NCBI GenBank assembly: GCA_947245485.1
Contig: CAMXOH010000003.1
Coordinates: forward strand, 1-50,575
Origin: an uncultured Clostridia bacterium
GTDB lineage: Bacteria; Bacillota; Clostridia; Christensenellales; Borkfalkiaceae
DNA length: 50,575 nt
Direction of reading: 5' to 3'
Shown here: piece after piece, positions 14,279 to 21,248 of the stretch
Numbering within the stretch: the first letter of the stretch is position 1
Layout of the letters: each line of letters begins with the position of its first letter
Translations under genes and position numbers: made by a program
The notes under the pieces: generated by a model
Seen by the model: the letters and a program-made list of their open reading frames with translations, nothing else
What the model was told of the DNA's origin: nothing
Database searches by the model: none

Positions 14279-14887
14279 ATGAAGAAGCATAAAGTATATA
14301 TAAGCGGGCAAATAACCGGGCTTCCGGTAGCCGAATACGTGGAAAAGTTCAGCAAAGCGGAAGCGGAACTAAAAGCAAAGGGTTACGAGGTTGTAAACCC
14401 ATTGCGGTACGAATTAAAGCCGGGTTCGCGCTGGAACGAACAAATGAAGGTGGATATTCGCCTTTTGCTTGATTGCGACGCGATTTATATGCTTTCTAAT
14501 TGGGAACGCAGCACGGGCGCAGGGCTGGAACTATATATAGCCGAAGGTTTGGGACTGATTATAAACTATGAGAAACCACCCAAACACCGGGATATAAAGA
14601 CGGCTATACTTACGGCTATGGGGGTTAGCTTCGCTTCCATTTCAGAAGACAGCCGTAACCGCTGGCACGTTTACGCCCGGATGATTTACGCGCATCATTG
14701 CAAGAAACGCGGCGAGAATACCCAACGTATAGCGGAAGAAACCTTACACGACCAAAGTACGATATGTTATTACCTTCGGCGGTACGATAGCGAATATAAG
14801 TATAACAAGGAGTTTCGCGCAGCAGCCGAAAAGGTTGCTACCCTATTGAGTAAAAAGTTAAGTGTTCCAAAGGACGTATTAAAATAA
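14279..14887 (+). CDS. DUF4406 domain fused to DnaA-C-like HTH
   Basis: In this 202-aa protein residues 1-100 start KHKVYISGQITGLP and contain LDCDAIYMLSNWERSTGAGLELYIAEGLGL, the DUF4406 pattern (related to nucleoside 2-deoxyribosyltransferases). Residues about 120-185, RNRWHVYARMIYAHHCKKRGENTQRIAEETLHDQSTICYYLRRYDSEY, look like the DnaA domain IV HTH: helix-turn-helix ending in a D-QSTI stretch comparable to the DHSTV signature. The combination of a nucleotide-type domain with a DnaA-like DNA-binding domain just after the helicase loader suggests an origin or nucleotide-sensing role. That role is inference. Confidence 0.7.
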   Translation: MKKHKVYISGQITGLPVAEYVEKFSKAEAELKAKGYEVVNPLRYELKPGSRWNEQMKVDIRLLLDCDAIYMLSNWERSTGAGLELYIAEGLGLIINYEKPPKHRDIKTAILTAMGVSFASISEDSRNRWHVYARMIYAHHCKKRGENTQRIAEETLHDQSTICYYLRRYDSEYKYNKEFRAAAEKVATLLSKKLSVPKDVLK

Positions 14888-14901
14888 GACGGTTCGTTAA
14901 T

Positions 14902-15156
14902 ATGAGATTTGCACTAAGAAATAAAAGCAAGCTAATAAAGGCTTTCGGGGAAGACTACTACAAGCTATTGATAAGCAGCTTAACAGCCTTCGCTAAAAGC
15001 AACCGGGAAATAGCCGCCTATACCATTGAAGGGTACACTTACGAATTTATAAACATTCCCAACGTTCAACCGAGCGCAGATAGTAATTTTCAATTTGCGA
15101 TAGTAGGAAAGCAGTACGACGTACTACACGTAGCCTATTATAGCGCAATAGGATAA
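14902..15156 (+). CDS. hypothetical 84-aa early protein
   Basis: A small protein (MRFALRNKSKLIKAFGEDYYKLLISSLTAFAKSNREIAAYTIEGYTYEFINI...) with an N-terminal helical region and a beta-rich end; no family recognised. It lies 14 bp after the DUF4406 gene and 10 bp before the next gene in a compact early operon, which supports coding. Confidence 0.55.
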   Translation: MRFALRNKSKLIKAFGEDYYKLLISSLTAFAKSNREIAAYTIEGYTYEFINIPNVQPSADSNFQFAIVGKQYDVLHVAYYSAIG

Positions 15157-15166
15157 GAAAAACAGC

Positions 15167-15388
15167 ATGGAGCAACTGACATTTGATTTCATAAAGGAAA
15201 TAGTACCTATACCGGATTGTAGCTTTTTGATGGACGTAACCGGGTTAGGAACCCCTATCGAGGTTGCAAACGAAATGGTAAGGGAAGCACGAGTTTGGCA
15301 AGAAAATAATCCGGGCAAAGACGTGATGGACGTTATAACCCCGGAATGGAAAGAATATATTAACCATAAAATTAAACATTTATGTTAG
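15167..15388 (+). CDS. hypothetical 73-aa protein before SSB
   Basis: A small acidic protein (MEQLTFDFIKEIVPIPDCSFLMDVTGLGTPIEVANEMVREARVWQENNPG...). Its stop overlaps the SSB start by 7 nt, indicating translational coupling. No recognised domain. MEQLTFDF at the N-terminus resembles clamp-interaction-type hydrophobic peptides but this is weak. Confidence 0.55.
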   Translation: MEQLTFDFIKEIVPIPDCSFLMDVTGLGTPIEVANEMVREARVWQENNPGKDVMDVITPEWKEYINHKIKHLC

Positions 15389-15810
15389 CAGTAACAGTAA
15401 TAGGAAACATCGGCAACGATGCGGAAATTAAAGAGTTCAACGGGCAAAAGTTTATAGCTTTCAACGTTGCGAGTACAGAACGTTATAAAGACGGGCAGGG
15501 CAACCAGCACAGCCGTACAACGTGGGTTAGCTGCTTGAAACCCGGTGAAAGTTCCGTAGTAACTTATTTGAAGAAAGGAACGCAGGTATATGTACGTGGT
15601 AGCCTTTCCGTTAAAACATTCAATTCCGGGAACGGAGTACAAGCGGGCGTTAATTGCCTCGTGCGTGAACTTCAACTATTAGGCAGTAAGCAGGAAACAC
15701 AAAACGAGCAACAACAGCCAGCTACTACCAGCACGCCGCCAACCTATACCCCGGCGGGAAGTGCGTCGCCGTTTCCACCGGAAAACGAAAAAGATGATCT
15801 TCCTTTTTAA
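15382..15810 (+). CDS. ssb: single-stranded DNA-binding protein
   Basis: This 142-aa SSB has an OB fold (about 1-105: LAVTVIGNIGNDAEIKEFNGQKFIAFNVAST...TTWVSCLKPGESSVVTYLKKGTQVYVRGSL), a disordered Q/P/T-rich linker and the acidic tip NEKDDLPF, which recruits partner proteins in bacterial SSBs. It should coat single strands during phage replication and RecT-driven recombination. Length is slightly shorter than chromosomal SSBs, as usual for phages. Confidence 0.93.
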   Translation: MLAVTVIGNIGNDAEIKEFNGQKFIAFNVASTERYKDGQGNQHSRTTWVSCLKPGESSVVTYLKKGTQVYVRGSLSVKTFNSGNGVQAGVNCLVRELQLLGSKQETQNEQQQPATTSTPPTYTPAGSASPFPPENEKDDLPF

Positions 15811-15831
15811 AAACATTCAGCTAACAGAAAA

Positions 15832-16185
15832 ATGAATAGAAAAGAAGAAATAAAAAGATTGCCTTTTGTCGTTTCAGCCTATAAGCAAATTTACCGTTCT
15901 GAAAGTTGTTGCGGGATTTGTAATTTGCCTTGGTCGGTTTGCGGTCATGAACATATAGACATTACCGATAAATACGGGGTGTTCTACGTTTGCCCATATT
16001 GCTGGGAAAACAACGATTTACAGACTATTTTAAAAGCGACGACACAAGGTTATTTAAGTCAGTTCCATTCATGCTCTACAGATGAAGATAAGGCGCATTT
16101 TCTTGAAGAACATAAGTTGGTTGATATATTGATGAAAACAGAACAGAAATATATATCAACCCATTCTGAAAAACAAGAAAAATAA
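15832..16185 (+). CDS. small cysteine-rich (zinc-binding) protein
   Basis: This 117-aa protein has cysteines in CCGICNLPWSVCGH and VCPYCWEN, spaced as a treble-clef or zinc-ribbon knuckle pair; the remainder is charged and helical. It probably binds zinc and nucleic acid or protein, but no specific family is recognised. Composition is more AT-rich than the flanking genes, a possible sign of later acquisition. Confidence 0.6.
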   Translation: MNRKEEIKRLPFVVSAYKQIYRSESCCGICNLPWSVCGHEHIDITDKYGVFYVCPYCWENNDLQTILKATTQGYLSQFHSCSTDEDKAHFLEEHKLVDILMKTEQKYISTHSEKQEK

Positions 16186-16217
16186 AAAACTATACAAACT
16201 TTAAAAGTAGTAAGACA

Positions 16218-16505
16218 ATGAAACCAAAAAAATTTCAAGAAGCAAACGTAGTTTACGGCGAGGGACAACCCGAATACAAGCCATTACCAGCACATAAGAC
16301 GAAAGAAGGGCAGGCTATTTTCTGTTTCGAATTGGACGAAGCAGAACGAAAAAAAATAGCCGAAACGGGCGAATTATGGGTAAGCCTTCTAACCTTCAAC
16401 CAACCGTTGCAACCCATTTTTATAACTATAAACAAGTCGGATTTATTCATACAGCCCGACGCAACCCAACAGACCGATAATGAAAGCAGTAGTATTATTA
16501 AGTAA
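16218..16505 (+). CDS. hypothetical 95-aa early protein
   Basis: An unrecognised protein (MKPKKFQEANVVYGEGQPEYKPLPAHKTKEGQAIFCFELDEAERKKIAETGELWVSLLTFNQPLQPIFITINKSDLF) that looks like a small beta-barrel with one helix, conserved-looking and soluble. It ends with a hydrophilic tail and overlaps the next gene start by 26 nt. Confidence 0.6.
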   Translation: MKPKKFQEANVVYGEGQPEYKPLPAHKTKEGQAIFCFELDEAERKKIAETGELWVSLLTFNQPLQPIFITINKSDLFIQPDATQQTDNESSSIIK

Positions 16506-16932
16506 GAAGTTCTTCCCGGCACATTTCCGGGCAGGCGAAGCAACCGATTTTAAGACAAAGGTTCTTAACGGTCAAAAGCGGCACACATGCCGATGCAATT
16601 ATGAGTATTGGAAGAAAAAAATAACCGCCTTGCAGGAAAAAAGCGGTACGTTATGCCTACGACAATGGGCGGACAAACCGTATAGAAGCCCGCAGGAAAG
16701 TATTTTAGAAGTTCCGGCTAACATGTGCATAGTTCAGCCTTTAATATTACGAAGGAACGGCTTAAACTTTACCGCAGAAGTTGAAGGACACCCGGTTAGG
16801 TTGGAAGATTTGGCACGTAACGACGGGCTGACACCTTCGGAGTTTGCAGCATGGTTTATCCCGGTATTCGATAAAGCGCAGGAAAACGCGCTAACCTTTG
16901 CTATTATTCAGTTTACAACATTCAGATATTAG
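16480..16932 (+). CDS. ASCH/PUA-like domain protein
   Basis: The opening of this 150-aa protein, VVLLSKKFFPAHFRAGEATDFKTKVLNGQKRHTCRCNYEYWKKKITALQEKSGTLCLRQWADKPYRSP, fits the ASCH/PUA-like pattern (G-x-K-x-x-T-x-R followed by a strand carrying the modified-base or RNA-contact region). These domains act in RNA or modified-nucleotide binding. The C-terminal EDLARNDGLTPSEFAAWFIP is typical of phage ASCH proteins. The assignment rests on pattern only. Confidence 0.55.
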   Translation: MKAVVLLSKKFFPAHFRAGEATDFKTKVLNGQKRHTCRCNYEYWKKKITALQEKSGTLCLRQWADKPYRSPQESILEVPANMCIVQPLILRRNGLNFTAEVEGHPVRLEDLARNDGLTPSEFAAWFIPVFDKAQENALTFAIIQFTTFRY

Positions 16933-16935
16933 CTT

Positions 16936-17448
16936 ATGGCACAAGAAACAGACATAGGCAAAAGCTGGGAAGAAATCGTAAGAGCGTACGCAAAGGCAGA
17001 ACGGGAATTAGGCGTAAAAGTGTATTGCGTACTTCGCATTTGCAAGAAAGTAAACGGCGAAGAAATTGTATTACACCGTTACGATATGCCCCGCGAAATT
17101 TTACAGCGTTGGCGGTGGGTTATAAATTGGCGTATGGCTAAATTAACGTGTGAAGACCCGCGAGCGCATCTCTATGAAACATTATCTTTTTACGATAAAA
17201 CAAGCGGAGAAGCATACGGTTTTAATTCCGATTTATCAAGACTAACCGCATTAAAGGGGCGGATAACTTTGCAAGAGAATAGGATAAAAGACTACATCGA
17301 AGCAAATAAAGATAATTTATTCTTTGACGAAACCAACGACCCACAGTTAGTTAAGGTTCGGAAAAAGCTGGAACGTGCGAGAAAGAACGTAGCCAATGCA
17401 GAAGCGAGATTAAGAACAAAGGTAGAACAAAAAATAGCAGGGAAATGA
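16936..17448 (+). CDS. hypothetical 170-aa early protein
   Basis: The N-terminal half has a small alpha/beta domain (EKSWEEIVRAYAKAERELGVKVYCVLRICKKVNGEEIVLHRYDMPREILQRWRWVINWRMAKLTC) and the C-terminal half is a charged coiled coil (LTALKGRITLQENRIKDYIE...KVRKKLERARKNVANAEARLRTKVEQ). No family recognised. It starts after AGCTT-ATG, the start context common in this phage, and overlaps the next gene by 4 nt. Confidence 0.6.
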   Translation: MAQETDIGKSWEEIVRAYAKAERELGVKVYCVLRICKKVNGEEIVLHRYDMPREILQRWRWVINWRMAKLTCEDPRAHLYETLSFYDKTSGEAYGFNSDLSRLTALKGRITLQENRIKDYIEANKDNLFFDETNDPQLVKVRKKLERARKNVANAEARLRTKVEQKIAGK

Positions 17449-17693
17449 AAGTAAACGGTAACGGCTTGGTAGAGATATACGGCGAAAAGACCCAAGAACG
17501 CGGTTTTTTCTGCATGAAGTTGTTAGCCTTCTTAAATACAGAAGCAGAACCGGGAACGGAAGCCTATGCGGAACTTTGGGAACAACGATTTAACGAAGCC
17601 AAGTTAGGGGCTTGCGCCTATCGGGACAAATGCCCGATTTACGCAAGAACCGCGAAGAAGGGAATACAACAAAATTTATTTGCACAGCTATGA
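17445..17693 (+). CDS. hypothetical 82-aa protein
   Basis: A small protein (MKVNGNGLVEIYGEKTQERGFFCMKLLAFLNTEAEPGTEAYAELWEQRFNEAKLGACAYRDKCPIYAR) with three scattered cysteines. It is sandwiched by 4-nt overlaps on both sides, which strongly supports translation. Function is unknown. The end KKGIQQNLFAQL resembles a sliding-clamp-binding peptide (QxxLF), an unproven idea. Confidence 0.6.
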   Translation: MKVNGNGLVEIYGEKTQERGFFCMKLLAFLNTEAEPGTEAYAELWEQRFNEAKLGACAYRDKCPIYARTAKKGIQQNLFAQL

Positions 17694-17920
17694 CCCCAAA
17701 GGAGTTTTACGACAAAGTTGTAGAGATGCGGAAGGCACAAAAAGAGTACTTCCGTTTCCGCGCACCTTCCGCGCTAAGCAAATCGAAGCAATTAGAAGCC
17801 GAAATAGACGCGGAAATAAAGCGGGTAGAACAACTTCTAAGCGAGAAGGAAAAAGCCCGGCAAACTTCGCTTTTCGGGGCTTTTGACGAAGATTTATTAA
17901 ACCGTAGTAGTAACGATTAA
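17690..17920 (+). CDS. small coiled-coil protein, 76 aa
   Basis: The start is taken at 17690 (AGCTATG, ATGA overlap with the previous stop), shorter than the ORF-track version. The product MTPKEFYDKVVEMRKAQKEYFRFRAPSALSKSKQLEAEIDAEIKRVEQLLSEKEKARQTSLFGAF is a single long helix with a short acidic end. RQTSLFGAF again resembles a clamp-binding peptide. Such small coiled-coil genes are common in Bacteroidetes phage early operons; function is unknown. Confidence 0.6.
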   Translation: MTPKEFYDKVVEMRKAQKEYFRFRAPSALSKSKQLEAEIDAEIKRVEQLLSEKEKARQTSLFGAFDEDLLNRSSND

Positions 17921-17930
17921 AGGCTATTCG

Positions 17931-18107
17931 ATGAAAAGTTACCAATTTGAGGAAATAACATTCTGGCTTTCGCTTATTGCGTGCTTGTTGGCTAACGAAG
18001 CAAAAATAGATTGGCTTACAAGAATACTTGTAGTAGTCAGCATTGTAAATTTTGCCAGCGCAATAGTGACGGCTTGGATTGATGTAAAACGTAAAAATAA
18101 AAATTAG
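17931..18107 (+). CDS. 58-aa membrane protein (absent from ORF track)
   Basis: Read directly from the sequence: ATG at 17931 to TAG at 18107 gives 58 aa beginning MKSYQFEEITFWLSLIACLL. Two hydrophobic helices (about 11-21 and 32-49) are separated by a short charged loop and followed by a basic end (DVKRKNKN). It lies 10 bp after one gene and 4 bp before the next, filling what would otherwise be the only gap in this operon. It may be a small holin-like or exclusion protein; no family recognised. Confidence 0.65.
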   Translation: MKSYQFEEITFWLSLIACLLANEAKIDWLTRILVVVSIVNFASAIVTAWIDVKRKNKN

Positions 18108-18111
18108 CATT

Positions 18112-18468
18112 ATGGTTAATGTAGAGATTGACGCGCGTATATTGGAAGATAAGAAATTCAATACGCAGGTAGAAAACATTATAACAGAAACAAGAGAAGC
18201 CCGCAGAAATGTACAGATAGGCGGGGCACAGTTAAAATCTTCCCCGGTTATCCGGTTGATGGACGAAGGCAACCTTTCGCTTTCCTTCATCCTTTCAGAG
18301 TTCCCGAAGATAGCCAACAAGGAAAGCCGACTACCACGCGGGCAACGCGATGTAGTAGCGAACATTGTTTTTGAAGCCGCCCGACGGGTTGTTTTCCTTA
18401 ACCAGCAGGAACGCGCCCGGAAAGCAGCGGAAAAGGCTAACGAAAAAGCGGCGGGAAATGACATTTGA
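18112..18468 (+). CDS. hypothetical 118-aa early protein
   Basis: A mostly helical protein (MVNVEIDARILEDKKFNTQVENIITETREARRNVQIGGAQLKSSPVIRLMDEGNLSLSFILSEFPKIANKESRLPRGQRDVVANIVFEAARRVVFLNQQ) with an Ala/Lys/Glu-rich C-terminal helix. No family recognised. It overlaps the VRR-NUC gene start by 11 nt. Confidence 0.6.
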   Translation: MVNVEIDARILEDKKFNTQVENIITETREARRNVQIGGAQLKSSPVIRLMDEGNLSLSFILSEFPKIANKESRLPRGQRDVVANIVFEAARRVVFLNQQERARKAAEKANEKAAGNDI

Positions 18469-18874
18469 GGAAATGAAGGCAATAGCCAACAAGACCACTA
18501 CCCGAAAAAAGTCCAGGCACATAGAAAGCCAAATACAACAAAGTTGCGTTAAGTGGTTCCGTTTGCAGTTCCCGGAAATTGGATTACTACTTTTTGCAGT
18601 ACCCAACGGCGGAGCGCGGAACAAACGGGAAGCCGGGATATTGAAGGGCGAAGGTGTTACCGCCGGGGTAGCCGACATGATACTGTTAAAACCTTCGGGC
18701 GGCTTTGCTTCCCTTTGTATTGAGTTCAAGACCGAAGAAAAAGGCAGTACACAGCGCGAAACACAAAAGCAATGGCAGAAGGCAGCGGAAGCCGCCGGAA
18801 ACAAGTATGTTATTTGCCGTTCTTTCGATGATTTCAGAAAGGAAGTAATAAGTTACTTATTCCCGAAAAAGTAG
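18458..18874 (+). CDS. VRR-NUC nuclease
   Basis: The true start is the ATG at 18458 (138 aa), just before the previous stop. The nuclease core reads ESQIQQSCVKWFRLQFPEIG...AVPNGGARNKREAGILKGEGVTAGVADMILLKPSGGFASLCIEFKTEEKGSTQRETQKQW: active-site Glu in the first helix, the GxxAGVADM Asp, IEFK (E-x-K) and Q-x-x-W. This is the stand-alone VRR-NUC (PD-(D/E)XK) family, structure-specific DNA nucleases frequent in phages. It is the last early gene before the late promoter region. Confidence 0.88.
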   Translation: MTFEEMKAIANKTTTRKKSRHIESQIQQSCVKWFRLQFPEIGLLLFAVPNGGARNKREAGILKGEGVTAGVADMILLKPSGGFASLCIEFKTEEKGSTQRETQKQWQKAAEAAGNKYVICRSFDDFRKEVISYLFPKK

Positions 18875-18911
18875 GGAGCGTGAAGTTTTGGCGAAGTATT
18901 TTAGGGTTTAG

Positions 18912-18928
18912 CGTATCACTTTAATACG
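18912..18928. promoter_or_regulatory. phage palindrome, copy c (late operon)
   Basis: CGTATCACTTTAATACG, the centre of a longer near-perfect palindrome with 12-nt arms (18905-18935, GGTTTAGCGTAT/ATACGCTAAACC). It overlaps the position where the -33 box of the following promoter should lie, and there is no TTTG there. It precedes the terminase-capsid block, so it probably controls late transcription. Confidence 0.7.
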
Positions 18929-18938
18929 CTAAACCTTT

Positions 18939-18946
18939 TATTTTTG
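18939..18946 (+). promoter_or_regulatory. -7 box TATTTTTG of late promoter
   Basis: TATTTTTG matches TAnnTTTG and starts 10 bp after palindrome copy c. The same spacing (9 bp) occurs at 45043-45053 before the DGR target operon. Lack of a -33 box plus the palindrome in its place suggests an activator-dependent late promoter. Predicted transcription start is near 18953. Confidence 0.6.
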
Positions 18947-18952
18947 CAGCAA

Positions 18953-19105
18953 AACCAAAACGAGGGCAATAACGGGGATTGTTCGCCGGGTCGCGTTACC
19001 GCCGTTGTTGGTTTGTTTATTCAGGCTTTACAAAAGCATCATATAGCTGATAGCAACGGCTAAGAGCCGAAGCGGGGCGCGGCGTAAAAGACCACGCCCT
19101 TTTTT
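18953..19105 (+). ncRNA. candidate ~150-nt structured RNA ahead of terminase operon
   Basis: Between the -7 box and an intrinsic terminator lie about 150 nt without an ORF but with clear pairing: CAATAACGG (18967-18975) with CCGTTGTTG (19002-19010, one G-U), CGGCT/AGCCG (19057-19061/19065-19069) and the terminator stem. A promoter, a structured body and a terminator in order is what a small RNA, or an attenuated leader of the late operon, looks like. No known RNA family is recognised. Confidence 0.5.
19075..19105 (+). terminator. intrinsic terminator between late promoter and terminase operon
   Basis: GGGCG-C-GG and CC-A-CGCCC pair around a CGTAAAAGA loop and are followed directly by TTTTTT. 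It lies after the predicted late promoter but 18 bp before the ATG of the first late gene. Late expression must therefore tolerate readthrough or antitermination, or the promoter drives only a small RNA. Confidence 0.7.
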
Positions 19106-19122
19106 ATTAAAAACGATTTGAT

Positions 19123-20679
19123 ATGGCAAAGATTAAAAAGACAAAAATAGAAGACCTTATACCGGACGACTTGAATTTCAACAAGGGTACGCAGTTCGGG
19201 CAAAGCATGATAGAAAAAAGCCTGCGCACATTCGGCGCGGGGCGTTCAATCCTGCTCGACAAAAACAACAAGATTATAGCAGGAAACAAAACTACCGAAG
19301 GCTTTGCAAGTGCAGGCATGGAAGATGTTATTATAATAGAAACAACCGGAAACGAACTTGTAGCCGTAAAGCGCAACGATATAGACTTAGATACAAAGGA
19401 AGGGCGCGAACTTGCGTTAGCAGACAACGCGACAGCCGCCGCTAATCTTGATTGGGACGAAGAAGCCATAGCTAAGGCAAAAGAAGACTTCGGTATAGAT
19501 AACGAAGCATGGGGCGTTCCGGTAGATTTTGGGGAAGACAGCGAAGGGGATGAAAATCCGGAAAAACAACTTAAACGCCTTAAAGACGACTTTATTTTGC
19601 CGCCGTTTTCTGTATTGAATACCCGTACCGCCGAATGGCAGGAACGCCGCCGGGCATGGCTGGAAATAGGCATAAAAAGCGACGAAGGTAGAAGCGAAGA
19701 TTTGACTTTTGCAAAGACAGCGCAACCGCCAATATTTTACGATACCAAGAACGCATTACACGAAACTTTAGGCAGAGAACCACAGACGGAAGAAGTGATA
19801 GCGGAAATTGAGCGTTTAGGGCTTAAAACAATGACTACTACAAGTATATTCGACCCGGTATTAACCGAACTTTCTTACCGTTGGTTCAACATTGAAGGCG
19901 GGCGGATATTAGACCCGTTCGCTGGGGGCAGCGTTCGCGGTATAGTAGCGGCAAAGTTGAACATGCCTTACGTCGGCAATGATTTAAGCGAAGCCCAAAT
20001 TAGAGCCAACAAAGCAAACGCGGAAGAGGTGTTAGGCATAAGCTACCCATTCTTTCCCCAATGGACGGTAGGCGATAGTTCCCAGCTTGAAGACGTTCTT
20101 AGCACGAATGGGATAAGTGGCGATTTCGATATGATTTTCTCCTGCCCACCCTACGCGGATTTGGAAGTATATAGCAATGATCCGCGCGATATTTCAAACA
20201 TGGACTATGCGCAATTCATTGAAGCGTACAAACGTATTATAAAACAATCCTGCTCCCGGTTGAAGAATAACCGTTTCGCGGTTTTTGTCGTCGGGGATAT
20301 ACGGGATAAGAAGGGCATTTACAGAAACTTTGTAAGCCACACAATAGAAGCGTTTACGGGGTGCGGTCTTCATTATTACAATTCCCTTATCCTTGTAAAC
20401 CAAATAACCAGCCTTGCAATAAGGGTACGGCGGCAGTTTAACGGTACGCGCAAGGTAGGAAAGGTTCATCAAAACGTGTTAGTCTTCTGTAAAGGCAGCG
20501 TAGAAGAAACAATAGATAGTTTTGAAGAATTGCAGGTTAAAAAAGCGTTGGAAATATTCAACAAGAGCCGGGAAAATAGCAACCTGCATGATGATGTATT
20601 AGTATTCTACAAAGGCGACCCGAAAAACATTAAAGAAGATTTCGGGGAACTTCATATAAGCGACGAATTACCACAATAA
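19123..20679 (+). CDS. ParB-like domain fused to DNA amino-methyltransferase
   Basis: In this 518-aa protein residues 1-115 (KIEDLIPDDLNFNKGTQFGQSMIEKSLRTFGAGRSILLDKNNKIIAGNKTTEGFASAGMEDVIII) are a ParB/Srx-type N-terminal domain. The C-terminal two thirds is an N6-adenine or N4-cytosine methyltransferase: motif I DPFAGGSVRG (about 263-272), VGNDLS for the SAM ribose, catalytic motif IV SCPPYAD (about 340). It should methylate phage DNA for protection or packaging timing. The ParB-MTase-TerS-TerL order is common in Bacteroidetes and other Gram-negative phages. It is the first gene of the packaging operon. Confidence 0.85.
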   Translation: MAKIKKTKIEDLIPDDLNFNKGTQFGQSMIEKSLRTFGAGRSILLDKNNKIIAGNKTTEGFASAGMEDVIIIETTGNELVAVKRNDIDLDTKEGRELALADNATAAANLDWDEEAIAKAKEDFGIDNEAWGVPVDFGEDSEGDENPEKQLKRLKDDFILPPFSVLNTRTAEWQERRRAWLEIGIKSDEGRSEDLTFAKTAQPPIFYDTKNALHETLGREPQTEEVIAEIERLGLKTMTTTSIFDPVLTELSYRWFNIEGGRILDPFAGGSVRGIVAAKLNMPYVGNDLSEAQIRANKANAEEVLGISYPFFPQWTVGDSSQLEDVLSTNGISGDFDMIFSCPPYADLEVYSNDPRDISNMDYAQFIEAYKRIIKQSCSRLKNNRFAVFVVGDIRDKKGIYRNFVSHTIEAFTGCGLHYYNSLILVNQITSLAIRVRRQFNGTRKVGKVHQNVLVFCKGSVEETIDSFEELQVKKALEIFNKSRENSNLHDDVLVFYKGDPKNIKEDFGELHISDELPQ

Positions 20680-20690
20680 CAACGTAAGCC

Positions 20691-21248
20691 ATGAACTCTA
20701 AAGAAGGTAACAATAATACGGCAAAGAAAGGCAGAAAGACCAAATACACGCCCAAAATAGTAGAGCGTATTTGTGAACTTGTAGCAAAGGACACTTACAG
20801 CGTCCCGGAACTTTGCCGCGCCGTTGGCATTGACGAAGCGACCTTCTACCGTTGGAAGAATGATAAAAGCGAGTTTTGCGAAGCATTAGAAAAGGCAGAA
20901 GATAAACGTTTAGCCTTCTTTGCCACAGAAGCAAAACGAAGCCTTTTAAAAAAGATACAAGGCTATACGGTGCAGGAAAAGCACATAGTAACCGTAGGAA
21001 GCGGAAAGTTCGATGTAAACGGGAAGGAAATACCGCGTATAAAGGAGCAAAAAACAGTAGATAAGCATTTCCAGCCGGACACAGCGGCGATAATATTCAC
21101 GCTTACCAACGCAGAACCGGAACGCTGGCGCAACCGACAAAACGCGGAAGTTACCGGGAAGGACGGCAAAGACCTTATACCGCCCGCCCGTACATTGACG
21201 AAAGAAGAAGCTAAAGAACTATTTAAAAAGTTGGATAGTGAGTGCTAA
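20691..21248 (+). CDS. terS: terminase small subunit
   Basis: A 185-aa protein with a basic N-terminus (KKGRKTKYTPKIVERICELVAKDTYSVPELCRAVGIDEATFYRWKNDKSEF), a helix-turn-helix of the phBC6A51/TerS type that recognises the packaging site. A helical oligomerisation region (about 65-160) follows and then an acidic/basic C-terminus ending with KLDSEC. It overlaps TerL by 11 nt. Confidence 0.85.
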   Translation: MNSKEGNNNTAKKGRKTKYTPKIVERICELVAKDTYSVPELCRAVGIDEATFYRWKNDKSEFCEALEKAEDKRLAFFATEAKRSLLKKIQGYTVQEKHIVTVGSGKFDVNGKEIPRIKEQKTVDKHFQPDTAAIIFTLTNAEPERWRNRQNAEVTGKDGKDLIPPARTLTKEEAKELFKKLDSEC

